Origin: Sphingopyxis sp. DBS4
Lineage (GTDB): Bacteria; Pseudomonadota; Alphaproteobacteria; Sphingomonadales; Sphingomonadaceae
DNA length: 64,000 nucleotides
Direction of reading: 5' to 3'
NCBI RefSeq assembly: GCF_024628865.1
Contig: NZ_CP102384.1
Coordinates: 4,227,001-4,291,000 of the forward strand
The notes under the pieces are model-generated. The model was given only the letters and a program-made list of their open reading frames with translations. It did no database searches and was not told the origin of the DNA. This document shows, piece after piece, positions 8,366-17,089 of this stretch. Every line of letters begins with the position of its first letter. The first letter of the stretch is position 1. Position numbers and translations under genes: made by a program.

Positions 8366-10558
8366 GTGAGCGACGTTTTTGACCCCATCGCGCTTGGCGG
8401 GCTTACGTTTAAAAATCGGATAGTGCATGTTCCAACAACTCTGAACATGTCCGACCCCATGGGCCACCCGAATGACAAATGCGTCGGGGCCTATGAGTCG
8501 ATCGCGGCAGGCGGCGCGGCAGCCGTCATCGTCGGCGCCACATGTGTCCGGTGGGATGGTCTCATCAACGAACGCATGCTCGGCCTCTACGACGACACCT
8601 ATGTCATCGGCTTTAGGGATGTCGTCGAAGCCATCCACAACAATGGGGCACTGGCGGGCATCCAGCTATTCTATGGCGGTACGATTCCGGGATTGGGCTC
8701 GACGACGCCTCTGGAGCCCGGCAAAGGCTGGATCCCGAACACGGTTTCACATGGTCCAAGCGCTGAATATCCGATCGGGAACCCTTTTCCAGGCGTCTTG
8801 ACCACAGAGCGCTATGAAGAGCTGGCCGAGGATTTCGGGCAGGCCGCACGGCGCGCGAAGGAAGCCGGCTTCGACTTCGTCTCATACCATTTCTGCCACG
8901 GCTCGCTGCCTCATACGACGCTTTCGCTGTTGAGCAACGTCGGACGCGACGACAAATATGCCGATCGCTTTCTCTTCTGCGAAGAGATTATTCGCCGCAC
9001 GCAGGATTTGTGCGGCACCGACTTCCCGCTCTTGCCGCGATTGTGCTGCGACGAGAATCTGGAGGGTGGCTATGATATCGACTATTTTGTCGAACATTAT
9101 GCACCGCGCCTCGCAGCACTCGGAGTGGCAGCCTTTGACTGTACCTTCGGATCGATGGTCCCGGGCACCAGCCGTCGCAAGGATGTCCATAGCACCGAGT
9201 TCATTGGCGGGGGCTTCTTCACGCCACCGCTGGTCAATCTGGACAATATTCGCGAGCTGAAGCGAAAGCTGTCCGAACGCGGCATCGACATGCCGCTTGT
9301 CGGCAGCTGCAAGGTCGACACGCCCGATCGCGTCCGCACCATGGTCGAGGACGGAGCGGCCGATTTCGCCGGCGTCTCCCGTTTCTCGCTCGACGATCCC
9401 GATTTTCCCAACAAGATGTTTGAAGGTCGCGAAGACGAAATTCGCAAGCCGACCCATACGGGCGCATCGCTGCTCCAGGGCAATATTTTCGGCAAAGGCT
9501 GGGCTGGATCGCCGCAGAATGCGGCATTCGGCCGCGACCGCGAATATCGGATTCGTCCTGTCGTCAGGGCGAAGAAGGTTGTGATTATCGGCGGGGGTGC
9601 CGGGGGCATGGAATATGCCCGCGTTGCCAAAAAGATCGGGCATGATGTCGTTCTTTTCGAACGCCGGGACAGGCTCGGCGGTGTGATGGACTGGGCAGGA
9701 AACTATCCGGAACTGCCCAATATGGAGAGCATCCGGTATGAACCGGAATATCTCGCCCGACAGATGGAATTGCTGAAGATTGACGTCCGCCTCGGATTCG
9801 AGCCGGCAATCGAACAGATACTGGCGGAAGCGCCCGATACTGTCGTGATCGCCACGGGTGCCCGCGCCCGCCTGCCCTCTACGCCGGGACTAGACGCGGC
9901 GCTGGAGTCCGGCAGGGCGATGACCATCGATGATGCGATGGATCGATCGCGACCACCGCTTACCGGGGACCGCATCCTTATCTATGGGGCAGGCGAAGGC
10001 ATGGAGCTCGCCGTGAATCTCGCGCGGCAGGGCAAACATGTCCGATTGCTCGATTTTGCTCCTACCCTCGTACCCGCACCTTACATCGGTTCGCGGTCCG
10101 CAGCCGTCAACGCGTGGCTTTCGGCTGCAGGCATAGCGGTCGAGCCGAGCTGCGTGCTTCGGGCATTTACCCACGAGGGCGTGCAGGTGATTCATGGCGC
10201 GCGGGCCGAGCAGCTCGAGCCCTTTCTGCGCGGCAAGCGGCTCACGACCACGGAGATCACGCCGGACGCCATTCGCAAACTGCAGGCAGAGGCAAAAGCC
10301 AGCGCTCTCGCGGCCACAACGGGCTCGACCGAAGCGGATTTCGCTCCCGAGATCAACGCTGGCGACGAGGATGCCAGCGCAATCGAAAACATCACCTGCG
10401 ACACGGTCATATTCGCGCTCGGCCGCCAGCCCAATGACGAGCTTGTTGCGAGTCTCCGGGGACAGAGAGTTCCCGTTCAGGTGATCGGCGATGCCCGGTC
10501 TCCACGCTCATATGGAAACGCTGTGCATGAGGCGGCCTATCTGGCCCGCCAGCTCTGA
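8366..10558 (+). CDS. Old-Yellow-Enzyme-type NADH:flavin oxidoreductase (2,4-dienoyl-CoA reductase-like), without Fe-S cysteines
   Basis: A 730-residue protein starting at GTG 8366 after GGGAGAAGGG. An FMN TIM barrel comes first (about residues 1-345, opening FDPIALGGLTFKNRIV). An FAD/NAD module follows, with VVIIGGGAGGMEYA at about 405 and a second dinucleotide site ILIYGAGEGME at about 536. The layout is that of bacterial 2,4-dienoyl-CoA reductase and trimethylamine dehydrogenase, which reduce a double bond or demethylate through a 4Fe-4S cluster between the halves. The linker here (about 355-395) has no cysteine, so the cluster appears absent. It heads the plus-strand arm with the kinase-like gene 19 bp behind. 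It may reduce an unsaturated CoA ester of the pathway. Confidence 0.9.
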   Translation: MSDVFDPIALGGLTFKNRIVHVPTTLNMSDPMGHPNDKCVGAYESIAAGGAAAVIVGATCVRWDGLINERMLGLYDDTYVIGFRDVVEAIHNNGALAGIQLFYGGTIPGLGSTTPLEPGKGWIPNTVSHGPSAEYPIGNPFPGVLTTERYEELAEDFGQAARRAKEAGFDFVSYHFCHGSLPHTTLSLLSNVGRDDKYADRFLFCEEIIRRTQDLCGTDFPLLPRLCCDENLEGGYDIDYFVEHYAPRLAALGVAAFDCTFGSMVPGTSRRKDVHSTEFIGGGFFTPPLVNLDNIRELKRKLSERGIDMPLVGSCKVDTPDRVRTMVEDGAADFAGVSRFSLDDPDFPNKMFEGREDEIRKPTHTGASLLQGNIFGKGWAGSPQNAAFGRDREYRIRPVVRAKKVVIIGGGAGGMEYARVAKKIGHDVVLFERRDRLGGVMDWAGNYPELPNMESIRYEPEYLARQMELLKIDVRLGFEPAIEQILAEAPDTVVIATGARARLPSTPGLDAALESGRAMTIDDAMDRSRPPLTGDRILIYGAGEGMELAVNLARQGKHVRLLDFAPTLVPAPYIGSRSAAVNAWLSAAGIAVEPSCVLRAFTHEGVQVIHGARAEQLEPFLRGKRLTTTEITPDAIRKLQAEAKASALAATTGSTEADFAPEINAGDEDASAIENITCDTVIFALGRQPNDELVASLRGQRVPVQVIGDARSPRSYGNAVHEAAYLARQL

Positions 10559-10577
10559 CCGCCCGGAAGGAAACGTC

Positions 10578-11558
10578 ATGGATCGTAATCTTCACGCGCT
10601 CGGCGAAGCGCTGCGTTTACTGCCGGAGGCTGCAGCGACGACGGCGGTCGTCCCCTTGTCCACCGGCCACTCGAACGAAACCTATCTGCTTGAGGGAGCC
10701 GACCTGATACTGCGTCTTCCTCCGCGTGCAGAACCTCTTCTCGAAGGTCTGGGTGTGCTGGCGCAGGCAGAAACGATGCGCGTCGTGGCGGCGGCCGACA
10801 ACCCGCCCCCGGTGCCCCGGATCATCTATGTAGACAATGGCTCGCTGATCGGCACGCCCTTCTTTCTGATGGAGCGCATCAAGGGCGAAATGTTCGGCGA
10901 CTATGAAGTTCCCGACTGGCTTTCCACGCCGGATGACTCCTTTCGGGACTCGCTGTCCGCGGCCTATGTTGGAGCGATTGTCGACGTGCATAATGTCGAC
11001 CCGATCGAGCCGTTCGGCGCGCCGGTGACGCCTCTGGAGGAACTGCAACGCTGGCGCCGCCTCGCGGCGCGGGCGGGAAATCACGAGCTTCTGGAAATTA
11101 TGGACCGGCTCTCGAAGCTGCCGGCACCAGTCAGCGGCCCACCTTCGGTTGTTCATGGCGATCCCAAGCCAGGAAACGCGCTTTGGGACGGGTCGCGTCT
11201 GGCGGCCCTTCTGGACTGGGAAATGGGCTATAATGGCGAGCCGCTGGGCGACCTTGGCTATATGCTGTTCTTCTTCGCCAGCGATGATCATCCCGCCTTC
11301 CCCTCCTGCGACGTTCCCGGGATATGGAACCGCGAGCGCATTGTGGCGGCCTGGGAAGAAGGCACCGGCCGCAGCGCATCAGGGGTCGCATGGCATGAGG
11401 CGGCTGCAATCACCAAGATTGCCGCCATCCTGTCGCATGGCAAATATCTCTACGATTCCGGTCAAAGCACCGACGAGCGGATGGGCGGATGGGGCGAGCA
11501 TGTTTCCTACACCGTTTCCCTTTCCCGCGCGATGACCACCTCACTTTTCGCAGATTGA
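10578..11558 (+). CDS. APH-fold phosphotransferase-family protein (ACAD10/11 N-domain-like)
   Basis: A 326-residue protein. The start at ATG 10578 follows GGAAGGAAAC; an in-frame start at 10491 would overlap the oxidoreductase. It shows the choline/aminoglycoside-kinase signature: VVHGDPKPGNALW (HxDxxxxN catalytic loop, about residue 190) and LDWEMGYNGEPLGDLGY (metal-binding DW motif, about 212). PLSTGHSNETYLLEG near the N-terminus is the nucleotide-binding strand region. In animals this domain is joined to acyl-CoA dehydrogenase in ACAD10/11, which handle 4-hydroxyacyl-CoA by phosphorylation. Bacterial stand-alone copies often sit beside such dehydrogenases, as at 12922 here. A role phosphorylating a hydroxyacyl-CoA is plausible but unproven. 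Confidence 0.85.
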   Translation: MDRNLHALGEALRLLPEAAATTAVVPLSTGHSNETYLLEGADLILRLPPRAEPLLEGLGVLAQAETMRVVAAADNPPPVPRIIYVDNGSLIGTPFFLMERIKGEMFGDYEVPDWLSTPDDSFRDSLSAAYVGAIVDVHNVDPIEPFGAPVTPLEELQRWRRLAARAGNHELLEIMDRLSKLPAPVSGPPSVVHGDPKPGNALWDGSRLAALLDWEMGYNGEPLGDLGYMLFFFASDDHPAFPSCDVPGIWNRERIVAAWEEGTGRSASGVAWHEAAAITKIAAILSHGKYLYDSGQSTDERMGGWGEHVSYTVSLSRAMTTSLFAD

Positions 11559-11573
11559 AGGAGCTGTTTCCCC

Positions 11574-12707
11574 ATGGAAGACATTGGCATTTTGACGTCG
11601 CCCGACGAATATATGAACCATCAAATCGTCGACACCTTCACCGTGGTCCAGGAATCGGACCGCGGGTGGACCGAGAAGGTCTGGGCCTCGCTCGCCCGTA
11701 AGGACGGAAGCATGCAGGTCGATTTCGGCCTCGGGAAATACATCAACCGGAACGTGCTCGACGCCTTTGCCGGCGTCGCGCGCGGCCGTGAACAATGGAC
11801 CGTCCGCGGTAGCCGCGCTCTCGACACCGACGTCGAACGGACAGGCGTCGGGCCGATCGACTATGAGGTCGTCAAGCCTCTGAAGTCGGTCCGCTTCAAG
11901 CTCGACCAGAATGATCAGGGGATAGCGTTCGATCTGGTATTCGAAGGCGATCTCCCGCCATTTTTCGAGAAGCGGAACCGTGTCAGGGCCGGCTTCCGCG
12001 TCGCCATGGATGTGATCCGATATCACCAGGGCGGGCGAGTCAGCGGCTGGATCGAGATCGCCGGCGAACGGCATGAGGTTGGTGACGACTGGTACGGGTT
12101 CCGCGACCATAGCTGGGGTATGCGCGGTGACATCATCGGCGCGCCGCCGCCGGATATCACGCCTGGCCTGGCTATCAACAATCGCATGAAAATGTTCTGG
12201 GGTCCGTGGTTGATGCGTCGTCCCGACGGTAGCTTTTATGAAATCCAGCATTTCCTGCTGTCGACCGACCACTATGATTACTACTCGGGTTTCGTGAACC
12301 ATGCGGACGGGACGCAGGAAGCGATCATGAGCATTGACGAGGATGTTCGTTTCGACCGGGACACGCGCGTCTTTCTGGGCGGCACCTTCACCCTCAACAT
12401 GGCCAATGGCCAAAAGCGTGTCGTTGAGGTCGAACCTCTCGGCGACACCGCGTTCCACCTTCGAACGGGCGAGTATGGCTCGTGGAAAGGCGGCCGACAC
12501 GGCTCGTGGCGCGGGGGGCTTCATCTCGACGGTGAATATATCCCGGATACGCGGCAAGCACTTCACGAACTTGGCCAGTTCAGGGACAAGCCTGTCATCG
12601 TGCGGGAAGGCGACGCCGTAGGCTACGGAATCCAGGAATCGATCTTGCGTGGCGACTGGCCCGACTATGGCGTTTCGCCGGAGTCCGATTTTCCCACCGA
12701 CATTTGA
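11574..12707 (+). CDS. Conserved protein of unknown function, possibly DUF7064/DUF7065-like
   Basis: A 377-residue soluble protein with no signal peptide or membrane segment, 15 bp behind the kinase-like gene with GGAGCTG before the ATG. It is rich in beta-strand-like stretches and Trp/Gly/Asp. The most distinctive motif is YGFRDHSWGMRGD in the middle, of a kind I associate with lipocalin-like proteins that accompany acyl-CoA dehydrogenase and APH genes in actinobacteria and sphingomonads. That match is from memory and not certain. The context suggests a binding or isomerising role on the pathway compound. Confidence 0.7.
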   Translation: MEDIGILTSPDEYMNHQIVDTFTVVQESDRGWTEKVWASLARKDGSMQVDFGLGKYINRNVLDAFAGVARGREQWTVRGSRALDTDVERTGVGPIDYEVVKPLKSVRFKLDQNDQGIAFDLVFEGDLPPFFEKRNRVRAGFRVAMDVIRYHQGGRVSGWIEIAGERHEVGDDWYGFRDHSWGMRGDIIGAPPPDITPGLAINNRMKMFWGPWLMRRPDGSFYEIQHFLLSTDHYDYYSGFVNHADGTQEAIMSIDEDVRFDRDTRVFLGGTFTLNMANGQKRVVEVEPLGDTAFHLRTGEYGSWKGGRHGSWRGGLHLDGEYIPDTRQALHELGQFRDKPVIVREGDAVGYGIQESILRGDWPDYGVSPESDFPTDI

Positions 12708-12921
12708 TCCATCCACGAACATTCACGCGGATCCGGGCGCTGAGCCTATCGGGTCGCTCAAATGGATTTTGACAGGGCTTTATCGGGCTTTGAACGGTAC
12801 AGCCCTGGCGGCTTGAAAGTGAGCCGGTCAGGAGTGTTCCCGCGAATTCTCCATTTCCAAATGCCTACTGCCGACGAAACCGTCCTGCAGTTCAGGAAAA
12901 TATCAAAGGGTAGATGCAGAG

Positions 12922-14211
12922 ATGGATTTCGACCTTACCGAACGGCAGCAGCACTGGCAGGGCCGTGTACGCGAGTTCGTCGAGCGCAAGATACGACCCG
13001 CTATCCCGACTTACAAGGAACAGGACGCCGCGGGCGATCGCTGGAAAGTCATTCAGGTCGTCGAGGATCTGAAGGCCGAAGCCAAGGCCGCGGGCATCTG
13101 GAACCTGTTCATGCCGCCCAAGTCGGCCGCGCATCATCATGTCGACGAGACGTTCGAGTTCGAGGGACCCGGCCTTTCCAACCTCGAATATGCGCTGTGC
13201 GCCGAGGAAATGGGCCGCGTCGGTTTTGCGAGCGAGGTGTTCAACTGCTCGGCGCCCGACACCGGCAATATGGAAGTGTTCCACCGTTACGGCACGCGCG
13301 CGCAGAAGGAAAAATATCTCGGCCGGCTGATGAACGGCCAGATCCGTTCGGCCTTTCTGATGACCGAGCCGCGCGTCGCCTCGTCCGACGCGACCAACAT
13401 CGAAACGCGCATCGAGCGAGACGGCGACGACTATGTCATCAACGGCACCAAATGGTGGTCGTCGGGCGCCGGCGATCCGCGCTGCGAAGTCGCGATCGTG
13501 ATGGGCAAGACCGATTTCGCCGCCAAGCGCCACGCGCAGCAGTCGATGGTGCTGATGCCGCTGAACGCCCCCGGCGTGAACATCCTGCGCCACCTGCCCG
13601 TCTTCGGTTATGACGATGCGCCGCACGGTCATATGGAAATCGAGCTGAAGGACGTCCGCGTCAACGCCGAGGAAGCGATGCTGCTCGGCGAAGGCCGCGG
13701 CTTCGAGATCGCGCAGGGCCGCCTCGGGCCGGGCCGCATCCACCATTGCATGCGCACCATCGGGGTCGCCGAGGAAGCAATCGCCAAGATGGCGAAGCGC
13801 CTCCAGTCGCGCGTCGCCTTCGGCCGCAAGGTCGCCGAATACAGTATCTGGGAACATCGCCTCGCCCGCGCCCGCATCGACATCGAAATGACGCGCCTGC
13901 TCTGCCTGAAGGCGGCCGACATGATGGACAAGGTCGGCAACAAGTCCGCCGCGGCCGAGATCGCGATGATCAAGGTACAGGCGCCGAACATGGCGCTGAA
14001 GATCATCGACGATGCGATCCAGGCGCATGGCGGCGCCGGCGTGTCGGAGGATTTCGGCCTCGCCGAAATGTATGCCGGCCAGCGCACGCTGCGGCTCGCC
14101 GATGGTCCCGACGAGGTCCACGAACGCGCGATCGCCCGCATTGAATTCGCCAAGCATTCGGCCGATGCCGATCCTGGCTTTTCGTCGGGTGACATCGGGG
14201 TATCGCGGTAG
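12922..14211 (+). CDS. Acyl-CoA dehydrogenase (ACAD10/11-like)
   Basis: A 429-residue flavoprotein starting [30 protein letters not shown] is the FAD/acyl-CoA signature, and [20 protein letters not shown] replaces the usual YEGT motif, as in ACAD10/11. A kinase-like domain of the type fused to human ACAD10/11 is encoded separately two genes upstream, which supports a shared reaction. A 214-bp gap and visibly more GC-biased codons than the genes before it suggest its own transcription unit or a different origin. The last 15 or so residues ([16 protein letters not shown]) are unlike a normal family end and sit at the border of the accessory island, so the tail may be replaced. Confidence 0.92.
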   Translation: MDFDLTERQQHWQGRVREFVERKIRPAIPTYKEQDAAGDRWKVIQVVEDLKAEAKAAGIWNLFMPPKSAAHHHVDETFEFEGPGLSNLEYALCAEEMGRVGFASEVFNCSAPDTGNMEVFHRYGTRAQKEKYLGRLMNGQIRSAFLMTEPRVASSDATNIETRIERDGDDYVINGTKWWSSGAGDPRCEVAIVMGKTDFAAKRHAQQSMVLMPLNAPGVNILRHLPVFGYDDAPHGHMEIELKDVRVNAEEAMLLGEGRGFEIAQGRLGPGRIHHCMRTIGVAEEAIAKMAKRLQSRVAFGRKVAEYSIWEHRLARARIDIEMTRLLCLKAADMMDKVGNKSAAAEIAMIKVQAPNMALKIIDDAIQAHGGAGVSEDFGLAEMYAGQRTLRLADGPDEVHERAIARIEFAKHSADADPGFSSGDIGVSR

Positions 14212-14694
14212 ATTCTCTTTGAAGTGCCTTGATCAACGGCCCGTCCTGATGGGAGATCGCACAAATGCGCGATGGCGCCTACGTGGACATCGGTATCTGG
14301 CGGGACCCTCGAACAGGATGCCGCACTCGCCCGCGCGGCCGCCACCTGGCAGCTTCAAACCAGGCTATCCATTTCGGGCGTTTGCCGGCGAGCAGGCAAT
14401 TGGTCCATTATCCAAATACTTCTCCGCCGGGTTACAATGACTCAATTCCATCGTTCAACGGCCCAGAACGATGGGGCCACTCTTGAAGATCAGGTTCGAG
14501 AGGATCGGTCAGTGGCCGTCATATCCCATGCTGCGATTTATCGCTGATGGCCGTCTGCAGGCTGTCTGGTTTTGGAAGCAGCACCGGCGAAAGCCGACAT
14601 CCGGGCGAACCACCCATATCCCGCGAAGAGCAATCCAAATCTGATTTCCGAGGGCTAATTTTCGTTCATTCAGGCGCAGCAAGCTGACGGCGCC
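14212..14694. other. 483-bp interval without a recognisable gene at the catabolic/accessory border
   Basis: Open frames here are short, overlap each other and have no convincing ribosome sites or family motifs. No tRNA, inverted terminal repeat or copy of the tRNA-Gly 3' end was seen. It may be decayed sequence at an island junction. Confidence 0.5.
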
Positions 14695-15516
14695 GTGCCC
14701 GAATTGCCAAGCCGGATTTTTGACCGGAGTGTCCAGAACCGCTGGGCCATAGGTAGCAAGGAAGACCTCCGTGTCAGCGTGAGATTCGCGTCGAGCGATG
14801 GCGCGCGCGAGATCGACCTGCGGCCGTACGCCCCGATGCCCGCGGCCCTTCTTCAGAATGATGGCGCCCTTCCGGATGCATCCGACATTGGCCAGCCAGA
14901 ATATCTGACCTACATCTTGCCCATGCAGAGAACAGAATCCGATTCTGACATCCAGATCGCCGTGGTCGACGAAACCTATTTCGAAGATGGCGACAACTGG
15001 GATGATCGACGCGAGCAGTTTCGCCTCGGTCTTGAGCGCGAATATGGTGTCTCTTTCCAAGAGGGCGATGTCGGCCCGAGCGTGAGCCTCCCGGCCTTCA
15101 TCACATTTCTTGCCGATAATGCGGAAGCAATCGGCGCAGCTGCCCTCGCCACCTTCTATGCGGGCAAGAATCTCGAAGACAGCTGGAACTGGTGGGTCGA
15201 GAAGGCAAAGCTGCTCAGCGGCTATAGAAAGCGCAGCATCCGCCTCAACCGCAACGGCGCTGCGATCCTCGCGGTCGAAGAGGTGATGAAGGAACGTGGC
15301 GATACCCCGGCGACCTTGAAAATGCTCGGCTATGGCATCGGCAATATGGGCGAGGCCGACGATCTTGCGGCCTTCGACATCGGCGATACGCCGAGCGGCA
15401 CGACCGATACGCTCTTTCTCGCCTTCATCCGGCATGTCTTCGACATCGAAGCCGACGGACAGGTCTACCGCGTCGGTGTCGAAGGCTCCGAGGTCGAGAT
15501 CGTCAAGCGCAAGTAA
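14695..15516 (+). CDS. Hypothetical protein
   Basis: A 273-residue protein that I do not recognise. It starts at GTG 14695 with only a weak ribosome site, so the true start could be a little further in. The N-terminal half is acidic; residues about 130-170 include a hydrophobic Ala-rich segment (AEAIGAAALATFYAG) that could be a weak membrane or amphipathic helix, followed by a Trp-rich turn (DSWNWWVEKAK). It points toward the gene at 15574-16887 on the other strand and stands at the left of the accessory island. No enzymatic motif is visible. Confidence 0.6.
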   Translation: MPELPSRIFDRSVQNRWAIGSKEDLRVSVRFASSDGAREIDLRPYAPMPAALLQNDGALPDASDIGQPEYLTYILPMQRTESDSDIQIAVVDETYFEDGDNWDDRREQFRLGLEREYGVSFQEGDVGPSVSLPAFITFLADNAEAIGAAALATFYAGKNLEDSWNWWVEKAKLLSGYRKRSIRLNRNGAAILAVEEVMKERGDTPATLKMLGYGIGNMGEADDLAAFDIGDTPSGTTDTLFLAFIRHVFDIEADGQVYRVGVEGSEVEIVKRK

Positions 15517-15573
15517 GCGGACAAAGCGTTCAGACGTCGCATTACCAGGCGTTGGACCTCCCGCCTTGCCCGA

Positions 15574-16887
15574 CTATGACTCGCCTTCGCGCCGCCGCGC
15601 AGATTCGCTCTTCCAGTGCGCGATGCGGGCCTCGAGCCCCTCATGATTGGCCATATAGTTGACCGGAAGGAATGCCTCCACGCGGCCCAGCAGGTCGCGG
15701 CTATCGCTGTCGTAGAAATGGAGCTCGCCGTTTCCGATATATTCGAGGATGAAGCGGACAACCTCGGCGCCATTTTCTGCGGCGGCGGATGTGCCGTCGT
15801 CGATACCACTAATACCGGTATCCCACGCGAACCGAAGCCGCTCTTGGATGAAGTCGAGGCCGATATGAATCGTAACGAGACCGTCGGGCGACTGGAAATT
15901 AAGATCGAGTATACCCGCCTCGATCGACGCGCCGACCGGGACCATCGCTTTCAGCGGGGCGTAGGGCTCGCGTCGCCGGATCTCGATGTCAATTCTGGGG
16001 ATATCGATCCCGCCGCCCTCGGGGAGCGTGTCGGCGATGATGGCGGCGACCAGATCTGCACCAATTCGCTGTTTGAAACCGGCGAGCTCGTACAGATGCT
16101 CGCTGTAGATAGTCGACCGGGTTTTGATCCCGAGGATTCGCTCGATCGCGAGCTCCGCCAGACTGCGCAGGATCGGCAATTCACTCGCGATGCGGTCATA
16201 GGCCGACGCATCGTCGGGATTGATGACCGGGTCGGCACGGGCATGGGCGATCGCCATTCGCCCCGATTTGTAGAGATGGGTCCCGACATCTTCGATCCCC
16301 GCTTCCGCCAGCCTCGCCAGGGCGCGCTGTCCGCTATGATCGGCGATCTGCGCGATATTGTCGGCGACCCATTTCTTTTGGTCTTTGCCTTCCCGAAACG
16401 CCACTTCGAGAACGCGGAAAAAGGACAGAAAGGCGTAAGCGGGATGATTGAGACCGCGCCCCTCGCGCATAAGCGCGAGCCCGAGCGCCTGCCGTTCATT
16501 GGCGGGCTCGGGAAGATAGGTGAGATTGAGATCGGCGGTGATGCTGAGCCCGAAATCGCCGCCCCGGCGCTGCGGTCTCGGTAGCCTGTCGTTGCCGAAC
16601 GACAGGACAATTGCCCCCGCACTCTGGCTCCACGACATGGCGCTCAGAAAACGCAGCAGCGCCGAACGGCATTGCTGCAAGGAGTCGTCGCCGCGCTTCA
16701 ACGCCACCGCCGGGCAGCGATCCTTCGTCAGCGGTATGATGAAGAAGGTCCGTCCGCCGTACTCCTGCATTTGATAGGAAACCGGCCAGCTGATTGCAGT
16801 TTCGAGATTGGCGACAATCCAGTCGGCCTGCTCGGCGATCGCGCCCACCAACGCATCTTCAAGTGTCGGTATTTCCAGTTTGATCAT
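15574..16887 (-). CDS. Hypothetical protein, weakly MauJ-like
   Basis: A 437-residue soluble protein. The central stretch GLNHPAYAFLSFFRVLEVAF resembles the segment that gives many proteins the database name methylamine-utilisation MauJ, but no other mau gene is near, so a methylamine role is not supported. The C-terminal half is beta-rich. The ATG at 16887 follows AAGCCCCC, a poor ribosome site. It converges on the gene at 14695 and runs in the same direction as the 17090-20397 operon, 202 bp downstream of it. Proteins of this kind occur in variable islands; function unknown. Confidence 0.6.
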   Translation of the reverse strand: MIKLEIPTLEDALVGAIAEQADWIVANLETAISWPVSYQMQEYGGRTFFIIPLTKDRCPAVALKRGDDSLQQCRSALLRFLSAMSWSQSAGAIVLSFGNDRLPRPQRRGGDFGLSITADLNLTYLPEPANERQALGLALMREGRGLNHPAYAFLSFFRVLEVAFREGKDQKKWVADNIAQIADHSGQRALARLAEAGIEDVGTHLYKSGRMAIAHARADPVINPDDASAYDRIASELPILRSLAELAIERILGIKTRSTIYSEHLYELAGFKQRIGADLVAAIIADTLPEGGGIDIPRIDIEIRRREPYAPLKAMVPVGASIEAGILDLNFQSPDGLVTIHIGLDFIQERLRFAWDTGISGIDDGTSAAAENGAEVVRFILEYIGNGELHFYDSDSRDLLGRVEAFLPVNYMANHEGLEARIAHWKSESARRREGES

Positions 16888-17089
16888 GGGGGCTTGCTAC
16901 CAGATTCGCCCGATGTCCGCCCGCTCTTTGGCAGCGAACGAACTCTGGCCGCTAGTTGACTGCCGACGTTTATCCACAAATTGGCAAAAGCAGACTCTCA
17001 TCTAAACGGCGAGCCTGAAGCTCGGATTGTCGCCTCTCCGCGCATTTGGGAACAGAAACCGAGCACACACGCCCGTGCGCACCCAGCCC

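Noticed and set aside
12892..14157. A 421-codon frame opposite the second acyl-CoA dehydrogenase
   Set aside because: Shadow; the dehydrogenase is full length.
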